Origin: Myxococcus stipitatus | GTDB lineage: Bacteria > Myxococcota > Myxococcia > Myxococcales > Myxococcaceae | NCBI RefSeq assembly: GCF_038561935.1 | Contig: NZ_CP102770.1 | Coordinates: 7,998,001-8,062,000, forward strand | Direction: 5' to 3' | Length of the DNA: 64,000 bases | Shown here: positions 52,761-62,624 of the stretch, one piece after another | Numbering within the stretch: the first letter of the stretch is position 1 | How the letters are laid out: each line of letters opens with the position of its first letter | Notes under the pieces: model-generated | Seen by the model: the letters and a program-made list of their open reading frames with translations, nothing else | Database searches by the model: none | Told to the model about the DNA's origin: nothing | Translations under genes and position numbers: made by a program

Positions 52761-53954
52761 ATGGAGCCCCTCTTCACGCCCGAGCAGCTGGCGGAGATTC
52801 ACGCGTACCACCAGCCGTACTACGTCCGCGCGGCGGTGGACCCGTTCGCCAAGGTGCTCCTGCTGGCCTTGCTGCTGGGGGTGCTCGTCCGGCCCTTCTT
52901 CCGCATGGCCACATCGGTCGCGGCAGGACTGGAGCGAGGGCTGGGCTTCCTTCGCACCGCGCCTGTCAGCCGCGCCTTCTTTCAGGCCATGGACCGGCTG
53001 TGGGGTGAAGCGGGCTGGGGCGCGGCCGTCATCTTCGCGTTGATGACGGACCTGTTCGTCAAGCTCATCTACGCACCGGTGGATGTCTGGTTCGCGTACA
53101 CGCTGGAGCACCGGCACGGCATGTCCAACTACACGCCGGCCGCCTTCGCGTGGGACCTGTTCAAGGGCCACTTGATGGGAGCGTTCGCCATCGCCGCGCT
53201 CGTGATTGGCATGTACGGGCTGGCTCGCCGCACGCGCCACTGGTGGTGGATTCTGGGGGTCCCCGTCGCGCTGCTGATGCTCGTCTCCGCCGCGCTGGAC
53301 CCGTACAGGAGCCGGCTCTACTTCGAGCAACAGCCGCTCCCGCCGGGAGCGCTGCGCACGCGAATCACCGCGCTGATGGCTCAGGCGGACATTCCGTTCT
53401 CCGACGTGCTCGTCGAGAAGACGTCCGTCGCGTCCCGCAGGCTCCAGGCCTACTTCGCGGGCCAGGGCCCCACGCGAACCATCGTGCTCAACGATGTCAT
53501 CATCCAGGAGCTCAGCGAAGAGGAGGTGCTTGCCGCCGTGGCCCATGAAGCGGGCCACATCCACGAGCCCAAGTGGCCCGGCCGCATCGCGTCCTCACTG
53601 GCGCTGGTGGCGCTGCTCTTCGCCATCGACCGGCTCTTGCGCAGAGCCTCCGCATGGGGCTGGTTCGGGACCACGCGCTTCGCGGACATCCGGACCCTGC
53701 CGCTGCTGTCCCTCATCCTGTTCGTCGTCTCGCTCGTGGGAGGCCCCATCGCCGGGACGTTCTCGCGCGAGCGTGAGCGCGAAGCAGACCGCTTCGCCCT
53801 GCGGCTGACTCACGACACCGATTCGTTCCGCCGGATGCTCGTGAAGGCCGCGCGCGTCAACAAGATGGACCCGGAGCCGCCACGCTGGGTCGTCCTCAAG
53901 GGCATGAGCCATCCGCCCATCGCTGAACGGCTCGCGAGCTTGCCGTCCCCCTGA
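52761..53954 (+). CDS. M48-family (Ste24/CAAX prenyl protease-like) membrane metalloprotease
   Basis: The 397-residue protein has several membrane helices (about 27-48, 93-115, 135-155, 160-178, 275-295 and 312-335) and the zinc site HEAGH at about 263-267, with the third ligand in SREREREADRFAL. This is the layout of Ste24-type M48 proteases, which cleave within or at the membrane. As bacteria lack CAAX prenylation, its role is likely membrane-protein quality control. The ATG at 52761 comes before a short amphipathic helix. It ends at a 595-bp convergent gap. Confidence 0.9.
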   Translation: MEPLFTPEQLAEIHAYHQPYYVRAAVDPFAKVLLLALLLGVLVRPFFRMATSVAAGLERGLGFLRTAPVSRAFFQAMDRLWGEAGWGAAVIFALMTDLFVKLIYAPVDVWFAYTLEHRHGMSNYTPAAFAWDLFKGHLMGAFAIAALVIGMYGLARRTRHWWWILGVPVALLMLVSAALDPYRSRLYFEQQPLPPGALRTRITALMAQADIPFSDVLVEKTSVASRRLQAYFAGQGPTRTIVLNDVIIQELSEEEVLAAVAHEAGHIHEPKWPGRIASSLALVALLFAIDRLLRRASAWGWFGTTRFADIRTLPLLSLILFVVSLVGGPIAGTFSREREREADRFALRLTHDTDSFRRMLVKAARVNKMDPEPPRWVVLKGMSHPPIAERLASLPSP

Positions 53955-54549
53955 GACAAAAAAGCGGCCGACAGGTGGGCTCCACCTCTCCCTTCCCCAT
54001 TCACCTGAGCCCACCCGCCGACAGCCCGCCACCGAGACACTCCCCCGAGATCCGGCGGCGTTTACGTCCCTTCCCAGCAACTACGGCTGGGAGCACATCG
54101 TCACTGTTGTCGCCAAGCCCGGGCGCCGCAGACGCCGTCCCTTCCGCCAACTGACGGCCACCCTCGAGGCCGTGCTCTGTCCCCACTAGCAAGCACGGCT
54201 GACACGCCCCGGACTCACGGTGCCTGCCCCTTTCACAGGGCCCTCCCGCCAGGCACCGCCAGCGCCCCTCGCTCCCCCCTCAACGAGTCCTCCACCACCA
54301 TCCCCATCACCAGTCGTTGCCCCCCAACCACTGCCCCGCCGCGAATCCCCTTCAGAAAAAACCGGTGCCCCTCGCTCCCCACCTCAGCGAGTCCTCCACC
54401 ACCATCCCCATCACCGGGCACCAGCAACCACCAACCCGCTGCGGGTCCACACGCCCGCCCGCAACCGCCGGCGCCCCTCGCCCCTCAACCGCGGCGAGTC
54501 CTCCACCACCATCCCCGTCACCAGGCGCCGGCGGCTCCCCCCACTCCCG
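53955..54549. other. 595-bp convergent intergenic region rich in hairpins
   Basis: No coding sequence is supported here. Between the 3' ends of the M48 and TPR genes lie at least five inverted repeats. They are GGTGGGCTC/GAGCCCACC (53974-54015), TCCCAGC/GCTGGGA (54072-54092), CGGTGCCTG/CAGGCACCG (54218-54258), GGTGCCC/GGGCACC (54364-54422) and CCGCCGGCGCC/GGCGCCGGCGG (54465-54534). Three long direct repeats overlap the last two. On the minus strand the first hairpin is followed by TTTTTT at 53958-53963 and may end the TPR transcript. Confidence 0.7.
54262..54524. repeat. three ~53-bp direct repeats at ~105-bp spacing
   Basis: Copies at about 54262-54313, 54364-54418 and 54471-54524 share the core CGAGTCCTCCACCACCATCC, preceded by GCCCCTCGC and followed by a conserved CCC-purine-TCACC stretch. 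The second and third copies are each bracketed by their own short inverted repeat, 7 bp and 11 bp, with compensating differences in sequence. This looks like a mobile or structured intergenic repeat family. Confidence 0.82.
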
Positions 54550-55086
54550 CTACAGCTGGTCCGAGTCCTCCTTCAGCTTCTCCACCGCCACCAACGTGAT
54601 GGCCTTCACCAACGCCCTCGCCCGCCGTCCCGCCGAGGTCTCTCCATGCGGGTCCACCTCCACCGCGTTGGAGAGGTCCGTGAAGCCCTGCCGCTCCCCC
54701 TTGCGCAGGTACAGCTCCCCCCGATTCGCCAACGCCACCGGATGCGCCGCATCGCGCGCCAACGCCGCGCTGTACTCCGCGATGGCCTCCTCCAACCGCC
54801 CCAGCCGCTGGTACACCGTGCCCAGCGCCGCGTGTGCTCCCGCATCCCTCGGGTTCCCCGCCACCAACCCCTCGAAGAGGATTCGCGCCTCCTCCAGCCG
54901 CCCCGCCGCCGCCAGGTCACACCCCACCTGCGCGATGGCCTTCGCCTCCTCGAAAGTCATCCCCTCCACCTCCGCCCAGGTCGACTCGCCCCGCGCGAAC
55001 GACCGCATCCGCCGCACCGCTCCGCTCTCCATCCGCACCCCCTCCGTTGCTTCATGCTTGATGACGCGTCCCATGGCCCCTCTCAC
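54550..55086 (-). CDS. TPR protein resembling type III secretion class II chaperones (SycD/LcrH-like)
   Basis: The 178-residue protein has three tandem TPRs at about 48-81, 82-115 and 116-148 (LAAAGRLEEARILFEGL; ALGTVYQRLGRLEEAIAEY; ANRGELYLRKGERQGF) between helical ends. Size, repeat number and layout match SycD/LcrH/IpgC chaperones, which hold secreted translocators in the cytoplasm. It starts at GTG 55086, overlapping the stop of the HrpF/NolX-like gene (GTGA); ATG 55074 is an alternative. Being coupled to a translocator-like partner is what one expects of such a chaperone. A generic TPR protein remains possible. Confidence 0.75.
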   Translation of the reverse strand: MRGAMGRVIKHEATEGVRMESGAVRRMRSFARGESTWAEVEGMTFEEAKAIAQVGCDLAAAGRLEEARILFEGLVAGNPRDAGAHAALGTVYQRLGRLEEAIAEYSAALARDAAHPVALANRGELYLRKGERQGFTDLSNAVEVDPHGETSAGRRARALVKAITLVAVEKLKEDSDQL

Positions 55087-56567
55087 GCGTTGCGCAGGTT
55101 GGAGATGGCCGTCTTCGCCATCTCGTTGAACTTCGCGGACATGTTGCTCATCAGGTCGAACATCGACTTGCGCTTCTCCACGAGCCGCTGAAGCCGCAAC
55201 TCCAACGCCCGCATGTCGCCGTCGATCTTCGCCGCCGCCCTCTTGTCCGCGTCCGTCGTGCCCAGCACCGCGCGGTCCTCTCCCGCGCTCGCCATCTGGC
55301 CCATCACCTCCAGAATCTCGTCCTCCGTCTCACTGGAGATGGCCCCGAGGATGGCCTGCACCTTGTCCTCGATGCTCATGCGCGGGTCGTCGATGAGGGC
55401 CCGCACGTTCGAGCCCTTCTCGGCCGAAGTACCCGACGTCTTCTTCCCGGACAGCGCGAGCTCCGCCGTCACGTCCCCCAGCCCGATGACGCCATCACGG
55501 CTCCCCTTCCCCGCCGCCATCTCCAACCGGTCGAAGTACTCAGGATGGTCCTTGAAGAACTGGGCCGCGCGCTTCAGCGTCGACGACACGGCCGGGTTCT
55601 CCAGCAGCGCCACCATGTTCTCCCTCGACACCCGGTCATCCTTCGCCCCCACCGCCGTATCGAACGTGCCCCAGTTGTCGCGAAGCACCCTCACCGCGTC
55701 GAGGTACTCACCGAAGTCCGGGTCCTTCGACGTGGGCGGCTTGCTCCCTTCCGTCCCCCCAGGCCGCGGACTCTGACCGCCCGTCGTCGGAGGCCGAGTC
55801 CCCGGCGAAGTCCCACCCGTCGTCGGAGGCCGAGGCCCCGGCGAAGTCCCCCCCGTCGTCGGAGGCCGAGTCCCCGTCGTCGGCGGGCACGTCTCCGGCT
55901 CCGACTTCGGAGGCGTCCGAGGAACCTCGGGCCGTCCGTAGCGCACGAACTCCTCGCGCACCCGCTTCAGCTCGGAGCGAATCCCCGACAGCTTGATGCG
56001 GTCGTCGTTGTGCAGCGCCCCCATGAACGAGAAGAGCTGAGACCCCAACCCGCTCGAGTCCACGCGCTCGAACAGCGCCATGTTCTCCATCAGGAAGCGG
56101 GCCGCGCCACGCAGCTGGGGAGACAGGCTCGCGTCGTTGGCCACGCGGCGCAGCTCCTCCTTCGACAGCGACCCCGACTTCTTCCCATCCGCCAGGTCCA
56201 GCTGGTCGAAGTTCGCCTCCAGCACCTTCAGCGCGGCCTCGTACTCCACCATCTTCGGGTCCAGCGGGCGGGCCCCCGCGGCCAGCAGCGCCGCGGCCGA
56301 CGCGTACCCCTCCGCCTGCCTCTCGAACGAGACCTTCCCCGCCGAATACTCCGTCTTCGCCGGCGGGTTCTTCTTCAGCTCATCCGCCACGCCCACCGCG
56401 CCACTCGCCGCCAGCAGCACGTTCCCCGTCGCAACCCCCTCCACCGTCTTGATGGAGCTGGAGATGAGGGGCGGCAGCCCCCTCGCATCACCTGCCCCAT
56501 CCGTGCCCACGCCCCCCGCGCCGCTCCCCGCCAGCAGGCTCGCCGCGCCCTTCAAGAAATCCACCAT
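55083..56567 (-). CDS. HrpF/NolX-like putative type III secreted protein
   Basis: The 494-residue protein has no classical signal peptide. Residues about 108-200 and 285-370 are two copies of a helical, EF-hand-like module (VLEANFDQLD...SGSLSKEEL...LRGAARFLMEN..LFERVD; VLRDNWGTFD...RVSRENM...LKRAAQFFKDHPEYFDRLE). That module is typical of HrpF/NolX/HrpK-type type III secreted proteins as I recall them. A Pro/Thr/Gly linker with 12-residue repeats joins them. The last 100 residues are helical and end in an EspA/SctA-like segment (LVEKRKSMFDLMSNMS). It starts at ATG 56567 after GGGAGG and overlaps the TPR chaperone-like gene. No secretion machinery is in the window. Confidence 0.72.
   Translation of the reverse strand: MVDFLKGAASLLAGSGAGGVGTDGAGDARGLPPLISSSIKTVEGVATGNVLLAASGAVGVADELKKNPPAKTEYSAGKVSFERQAEGYASAAALLAAGARPLDPKMVEYEAALKVLEANFDQLDLADGKKSGSLSKEELRRVANDASLSPQLRGAARFLMENMALFERVDSSGLGSQLFSFMGALHNDDRIKLSGIRSELKRVREEFVRYGRPEVPRTPPKSEPETCPPTTGTRPPTTGGTSPGPRPPTTGGTSPGTRPPTTGGQSPRPGGTEGSKPPTSKDPDFGEYLDAVRVLRDNWGTFDTAVGAKDDRVSRENMVALLENPAVSSTLKRAAQFFKDHPEYFDRLEMAAGKGSRDGVIGLGDVTAELALSGKKTSGTSAEKGSNVRALIDDPRMSIEDKVQAILGAISSETEDEILEVMGQMASAGEDRAVLGTTDADKRAAAKIDGDMRALELRLQRLVEKRKSMFDLMSNMSAKFNEMAKTAISNLRNA
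55761..55868 (-). repeat. 36-bp in-frame tandem repeats (3 units)
   Basis: Three 36-bp units encode RPPTTGGTSPGP-type 12-residue repeats (residues 234-269) in the linker of the HrpF/NolX-like protein. Confidence 0.85.
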
Positions 56568-56757
56568 GCGACCTCCCACGCGGCGGATTGGAAGGTGTGC
56601 CGCGCGATGGGTCGTCCGGATTGCAGCGGGGATGCCGGAGGGCGGCGCAGGTGCCTCCCGAGCGAATTCCACCGGTTAGCAGGACTGACAACCACCGCAT
56701 GTCCCCCACATTGGACCAGCGGTCCGCGATGGAGGATGCGGTTAAGGTGCCGGCCGC

Positions 56758-57222
56758 ATGCGTACCCTGGGTTTGGACTTTGGAACCAAGACCATCGGGG
56801 TGGCCGTCTCGGATGGCCTGGGGCTCACGGCCCAGGGTGTCACCACCATCCGGCGCACCTCGCTGAAAGCGGACCTCGCCGCGCTCGCCGCCCTCGCACA
56901 AGAGTACGAGGCGGACCGCGTCGTCATCGGGCTGCCCCTCAACATGGATGGCTCGGAGGGCCCGCGCGCGGAGGCTTCACGCAAGTTCGCGGACACCGTG
57001 GCCCAGTCCCTGGGCATCCAGGTGGAACTCGTGGACGAGCGCCTGTCCACCGTCGCCGCCACCCGCACCCTCCTGGAGGCGGATGTCAGCCGCGCCCGCC
57101 GCAAGGAGGTCATCGACCAGGTGGCCGCGCAGTTCATCCTCCAGGGCTGGCTGGACGCCCGCCGCCCCCAGGACACCGCCGCGTACCACGCGGACGACGA
57201 CTACGACGACTCGGAGCCCTGA
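56758..57222 (+). CDS. ruvX: RuvX/YqgF Holliday junction resolvase-like protein
   Basis: The 154-residue protein has the RNase H-like YqgF fold: LGLDFGTKTIGVAVSDGLG at about 4-22, VVIGLPLNMDGSEGP at about 60-74, and VELVDERLSTVAA with the catalytic acids at about 90-102. YqgF proteins act in 16S rRNA 5' processing and/or resolve Holliday junctions. It is cytoplasmic and of usual length. An Asp-rich tail ends it. It diverges from the HrpF/NolX-like gene (190 bp apart) and converges on a GT-C gene. Confidence 0.93.
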   Translation: MRTLGLDFGTKTIGVAVSDGLGLTAQGVTTIRRTSLKADLAALAALAQEYEADRVVIGLPLNMDGSEGPRAEASRKFADTVAQSLGIQVELVDERLSTVAATRTLLEADVSRARRKEVIDQVAAQFILQGWLDARRPQDTAAYHADDDYDDSEP

Positions 57223-57246
57223 GGACCCCGAGCCCCCACCGGCCCA

Positions 57247-58830
57247 CTACGGCCGGCGGCGATAGACGTGCAGCGGCGCCGAGAAGCCGTCCAGCTCCTC
57301 GTAGGCCACGCCATCCAGCGTCAGCGTGCGCCCCTCCAGCTTCACGCCAGGGTCCTTCACCAGGGCGCCCTGGTCGAAGCGCACCAGCACCTCCGGCCGA
57401 GCCTCCGCCATCAGCTTCCGGAACGTGTCCCACCGCACGCGCGCGATGCGCTCCTCGGGCAGGCCGGAGAAGAACGCCACCTGGAGGTCCATGTAGCTGG
57501 GGTCGTCATCCAGGGCCAGGGAGCTGCCCTTGGCGGCCACCTCGGCCTTCACGAAGTCCGCCACCTGCATCACGGGCCGGGGATTGGTCGACGTGGGGCT
57601 CACCGGCCTGAGCGTGTCCTGGAACCGCCCGTCCGCGCGGAAGGTGTACAGGCCCACCGCCAGGGGCAGCACCACCGCGAGCACCGCCGTCACCCCCGCC
57701 AGCACCTTGCGAGCGCCCTCACCCCGCGCGGCCATCAGCGCCCCGAAGCCCACCGCCACGAACACCGGCAGCACCGACAGCTGCGTCACCGTGAAGCGCC
57801 CCAGCGGAACGAAGTTCGCGAGCACCGCCGCCCGGAACGTGAAGTACAGCGTGGGCAGCACCGCCGCCGCCACCAGCCAGCGCGTGTCCGGCCGCTGCTT
57901 CCACGCCTTCACCATCCCCCACATCCCCAACAGCGCCACCCCTGGCGACAACGTCAGGAGCGCCACCCCGGGCCAGAAGAACAGCTGTTGCACCCGCCAT
58001 CCGATGGCAAGACCCGAGCCCGCCGACGACAGCACCCAGCCCCGGTGGAAGTCCTCCACGGCCTTCAGCGGGAAGAACGGGTCACCGTGCATCAGCTCGT
58101 TGCCCTGCATCCACAGCAAGGGGAACGGCAGGCACGCCAGGCCGAAGCCCACCGCGCGCGTCACGGACGCCACCTTGTCCTGGCTGCTGAACAGCAGCGC
58201 CACGCTCAGCAACGGGATGTACATCCACGCGTCGTAGCGCAGGGCACAGGCGAGGTTGAGCATCAGCGCCGCCTGGAACAGGGGCAGGAAGCGGTTCTCG
58301 TCCACCCCTTCCGCGTACAGCGCGAACGCCGCCAGCATGAAGAACAGGGACACCGCCTCGCTGCCCGCCGTGGTGGAGAACTGCAGATGCATGCCCCACG
58401 CGGCGAACGACAAGCCGGCCACCACGCCCGCGCGCCAGCCGAACAGCCGCCGCGTCAGCGCGAACAACGGCACCACCGACAGCACGCCGAACAACAGGCT
58501 CACCGCGCGGCCCGCCACCTCCCTGTCCAGCACGGACAAGGCCGCGCCCACCAGGTACACGTGCAGGGGGCCGAACTGGTAGGCGCCATCGCCGTACGCG
58601 GTGATGAGGTGCGGCGCGCGCAGCCACCGCTCCGCCAGCTCCGTGCGCACCACCGCGTCGCCGTAGAGGTTCTCGTTCGCCACGAACACCAGCAGGCGCG
58701 GCAACAGGGCCACCACCAACAGCATCCCCACCAACCAGCGCGTGCTCGGCTCGGGCGTGGGTGAAGGAACCGCCGCCAGGCTCGGCGTGGGGGACGATGG
58801 ATGAGAGACGGAAGTAGGGGCGGTCGCCAT
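57247..58830 (-). CDS. GT39-like GT-C membrane glycosyltransferase
   Basis: The 527-residue protein has a Pro/Ser-rich cytoplasmic N-terminus and then about ten membrane helices from residue 32 on. An acidic site, LYGDAVVRTELAERWL (D58, E64), in the first outer loop fits PMT_2-type GT-C enzymes that use polyprenyl-phosphate sugars. A soluble C-terminal domain of roughly 120 residues follows the last helices. It stands alone, not with the other glycan genes, so its partner and substrate cannot be inferred. The ATG at 58830 is the first in frame; it converges on ruvX. Confidence 0.8.
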   Translation of the reverse strand: MATAPTSVSHPSSPTPSLAAVPSPTPEPSTRWLVGMLLVVALLPRLLVFVANENLYGDAVVRTELAERWLRAPHLITAYGDGAYQFGPLHVYLVGAALSVLDREVAGRAVSLLFGVLSVVPLFALTRRLFGWRAGVVAGLSFAAWGMHLQFSTTAGSEAVSLFFMLAAFALYAEGVDENRFLPLFQAALMLNLACALRYDAWMYIPLLSVALLFSSQDKVASVTRAVGFGLACLPFPLLWMQGNELMHGDPFFPLKAVEDFHRGWVLSSAGSGLAIGWRVQQLFFWPGVALLTLSPGVALLGMWGMVKAWKQRPDTRWLVAAAVLPTLYFTFRAAVLANFVPLGRFTVTQLSVLPVFVAVGFGALMAARGEGARKVLAGVTAVLAVVLPLAVGLYTFRADGRFQDTLRPVSPTSTNPRPVMQVADFVKAEVAAKGSSLALDDDPSYMDLQVAFFSGLPEERIARVRWDTFRKLMAEARPEVLVRFDQGALVKDPGVKLEGRTLTLDGVAYEELDGFSAPLHVYRRRP

Positions 58831-59388
58831 GTCGCGCGGGAGGATACGCAGGGACGGCCCAAAGCCAAGCCGACGACCAGGAACTTCACCCTTAGCGAAG
58901 CCCCCGTCCGAACCTCACCCGGCCCGCGTCCGCTCGCACCACCGCGTCACGACCGTGCGCAAGGCGGCGAACGTATCACCCTTTGGGCCGAGTCCGCTCG
59001 CCTGGCTGCCCCCGACATGTGGAGCGAACGGAGACGCCACCCCACAGCCACCGGACACTCCCGTCGCGTCCGGCGCCTGGAAAAGCCTTCAGGCGTTCAA
59101 TACCCCTCGCGTGGAGGGGGGGAGCCTCCCCCCGTGGAATCGCCGCCCTATAATCATCCGTGCCTCTTCACCCCGTGGAGGGGGCGCGCCGATGTGGCGT
59201 TCTGCCCCTGACACGAGCGTAACGCGCGGTCCCATTCCGCGGCGGGGTCCCGAATTGGCTGCAGGGCTGTCGTGCCTGGGACCTCGGCGGGATGGGTGTG
59301 GAATGGCAAACCAGCCCTCCAGGTTCACCATTCTGGCCCCCTAGGGCGCGAGTGTTTCGCACTCCTGGCGGGCCCCCGAGGGAGAGAC
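58831..59388. other. 558-bp intergenic region upstream of prkA
   Basis: No supported gene. It separates the divergent GT-C and prkA genes. Visible elements are a perfect TATAAT at 59149-59154 without a recognisable -35, and G/C-tract inverted repeats (CCCCTC-GAGGGG and GGGGGAGCCTCCCCC, about 59103-59133) with the phrase CGTGGAGGGG occurring twice. A small hairpin, GAGTG/CACTC, lies at 59350-59364 shortly before the prkA ribosome site. Regulation of prkA is likely to be encoded here. Confidence 0.6.
59149..59154 (+). promoter_or_regulatory. candidate -10 element upstream of prkA
   Basis: TATAAT matches the -10 consensus exactly in a very GC-rich setting, but 17 bp upstream is CTCCCC rather than a -35. 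It may need an activator bound at the nearby G-tract repeats, or be chance. Confidence 0.3.
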
Positions 59389-61452
<2,064 letters not shown>

Positions 61453-61478
61453 CACCTTCAGGAGAGGGGCGAGCCGTC

Positions 61479-62588
61479 GTGACCTTGAAGATCCACCAGG
61501 ACCATTCCCGCTTCAAACAGATTGTCCGCGGGAAGATAAAGGCCAATCTGCGCAAGTACGTGCAGAAGGGGGAGATGATTGGAAAGAAGGGCAAGGATGC
61601 CATCAGCATCCCCATTCCCTTCATCGACATCCCCCGCTTCAAGTACGGCCACAAGGAGCAGGGAGGCGTCGGACAAGGGGATGGAGAGGTGGGCCAGCAG
61701 CTCGGCCCCGGGGCGGTGGAGCCCGGGGATGGGCACCAGGCCGGCCAGGGCGAGGGAGACCACGCCCTGGAGGTGGACGTCACGCTGGAGGAGCTGGCGC
61801 AAATCCTGGGCGAGGAGCTCCAGCTCCCCCACATCGAGCGGCGCCACAACGAGAAGATCATCACCCAGAAGATTCGCTACACCGGCATCAACACCACCGG
61901 TCCCGAGTCCCTGCGCCACTTCAAGCGCACCTTCAAGCAGGCCCTGCGGCGTCAAATCGCCGCCGGCACGTATGACCCCGCCCGTCCCGTCATCATCCCC
62001 ACGCGCGAGGACCGCCGCTACCGCAGCTACAAGCTCCAGGACCTGCCGGAGACCAACGCGGTCATCATCTACATGATGGACGTGTCCGGCTCGATGGGCG
62101 ACGAGCAGAAGGAGATCGTCCGCATCGAGAGCTTCTGGCTCGATACGTGGCTGCGCCACCAGTACAAGGGCCTGGAGGCGCGCTACATCATCCACGACGC
62201 GGTGGCGCGCGAGGTGGACCGCGACACCTTCTTCCACACCCGCGAGTCCGGCGGGACGATGATCTCCAGCGCCTACAAGCTCTGCCGCGACATCATCCAG
62301 GCGGACTACCCCAAGAGCGCGTGGAACATCTACCCGTTCCACTTCAGCGACGGCGACAACTGGAGCGCGGACGACACGCGCCAGTGCATCGAGATGCTGC
62401 GCAACGACGTGCTGCCCAACGTCAACCAGTTCGCCTACGGCCAGGTGGAGTCGCCCTACGGCAGCGGCCAGTTCATCAAGGACTTGCGCGAGGCGGTGGG
62501 GGACACGCCCAACGTCGCGCTCAGCGAAATCGCGGACAAGGACGCCATCTACGCCTCCATCAAGGACTTCCTCGGCAAGGGACGCTGA
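61479..62588 (+). CDS. YeaH/YhbH-family (DUF444) protein
   Basis: The 369-residue protein starts at GTG 61479 after CAGGAGAGGGG. The N-terminus (IHQDHSRFKQIVRGKI, DAISIPIPFIDIPRFKYG) matches the YeaH/YhbH family. A Gly/Gln/Glu-rich linker lies at about 67-92. From about 190 comes a von Willebrand A-like domain with a metal-binding motif (MMDVSGSMG) and HFSDGDNW. The family is a partner of PrkA/YeaG and nearly always sits next to it, as here. Its biochemical role is not settled. Confidence 0.93.
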   Translation: MTLKIHQDHSRFKQIVRGKIKANLRKYVQKGEMIGKKGKDAISIPIPFIDIPRFKYGHKEQGGVGQGDGEVGQQLGPGAVEPGDGHQAGQGEGDHALEVDVTLEELAQILGEELQLPHIERRHNEKIITQKIRYTGINTTGPESLRHFKRTFKQALRRQIAAGTYDPARPVIIPTREDRRYRSYKLQDLPETNAVIIYMMDVSGSMGDEQKEIVRIESFWLDTWLRHQYKGLEARYIIHDAVAREVDRDTFFHTRESGGTMISSAYKLCRDIIQADYPKSAWNIYPFHFSDGDNWSADDTRQCIEMLRNDVLPNVNQFAYGQVESPYGSGQFIKDLREAVGDTPNVALSEIADKDAIYASIKDFLGKGR

Positions 62589-62624
62589 CGTCAGCGCGCC
62601 CGAGCCCCTCGGAGAGACTTCCAG

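Noticed and set aside
54262..54524. CRISPR array
   Set aside because: Only three imperfect repeats, each ~53 bp, with partly paired flanks and no cas genes; spacing suits an intergenic repeat family better.
54220..55191. A 323-codon plus-strand frame across the repeat region and TPR gene
   Set aside because: Pro/Arg/Ser-rich, spans the hairpins and is antisense to a gene with clear TPRs.
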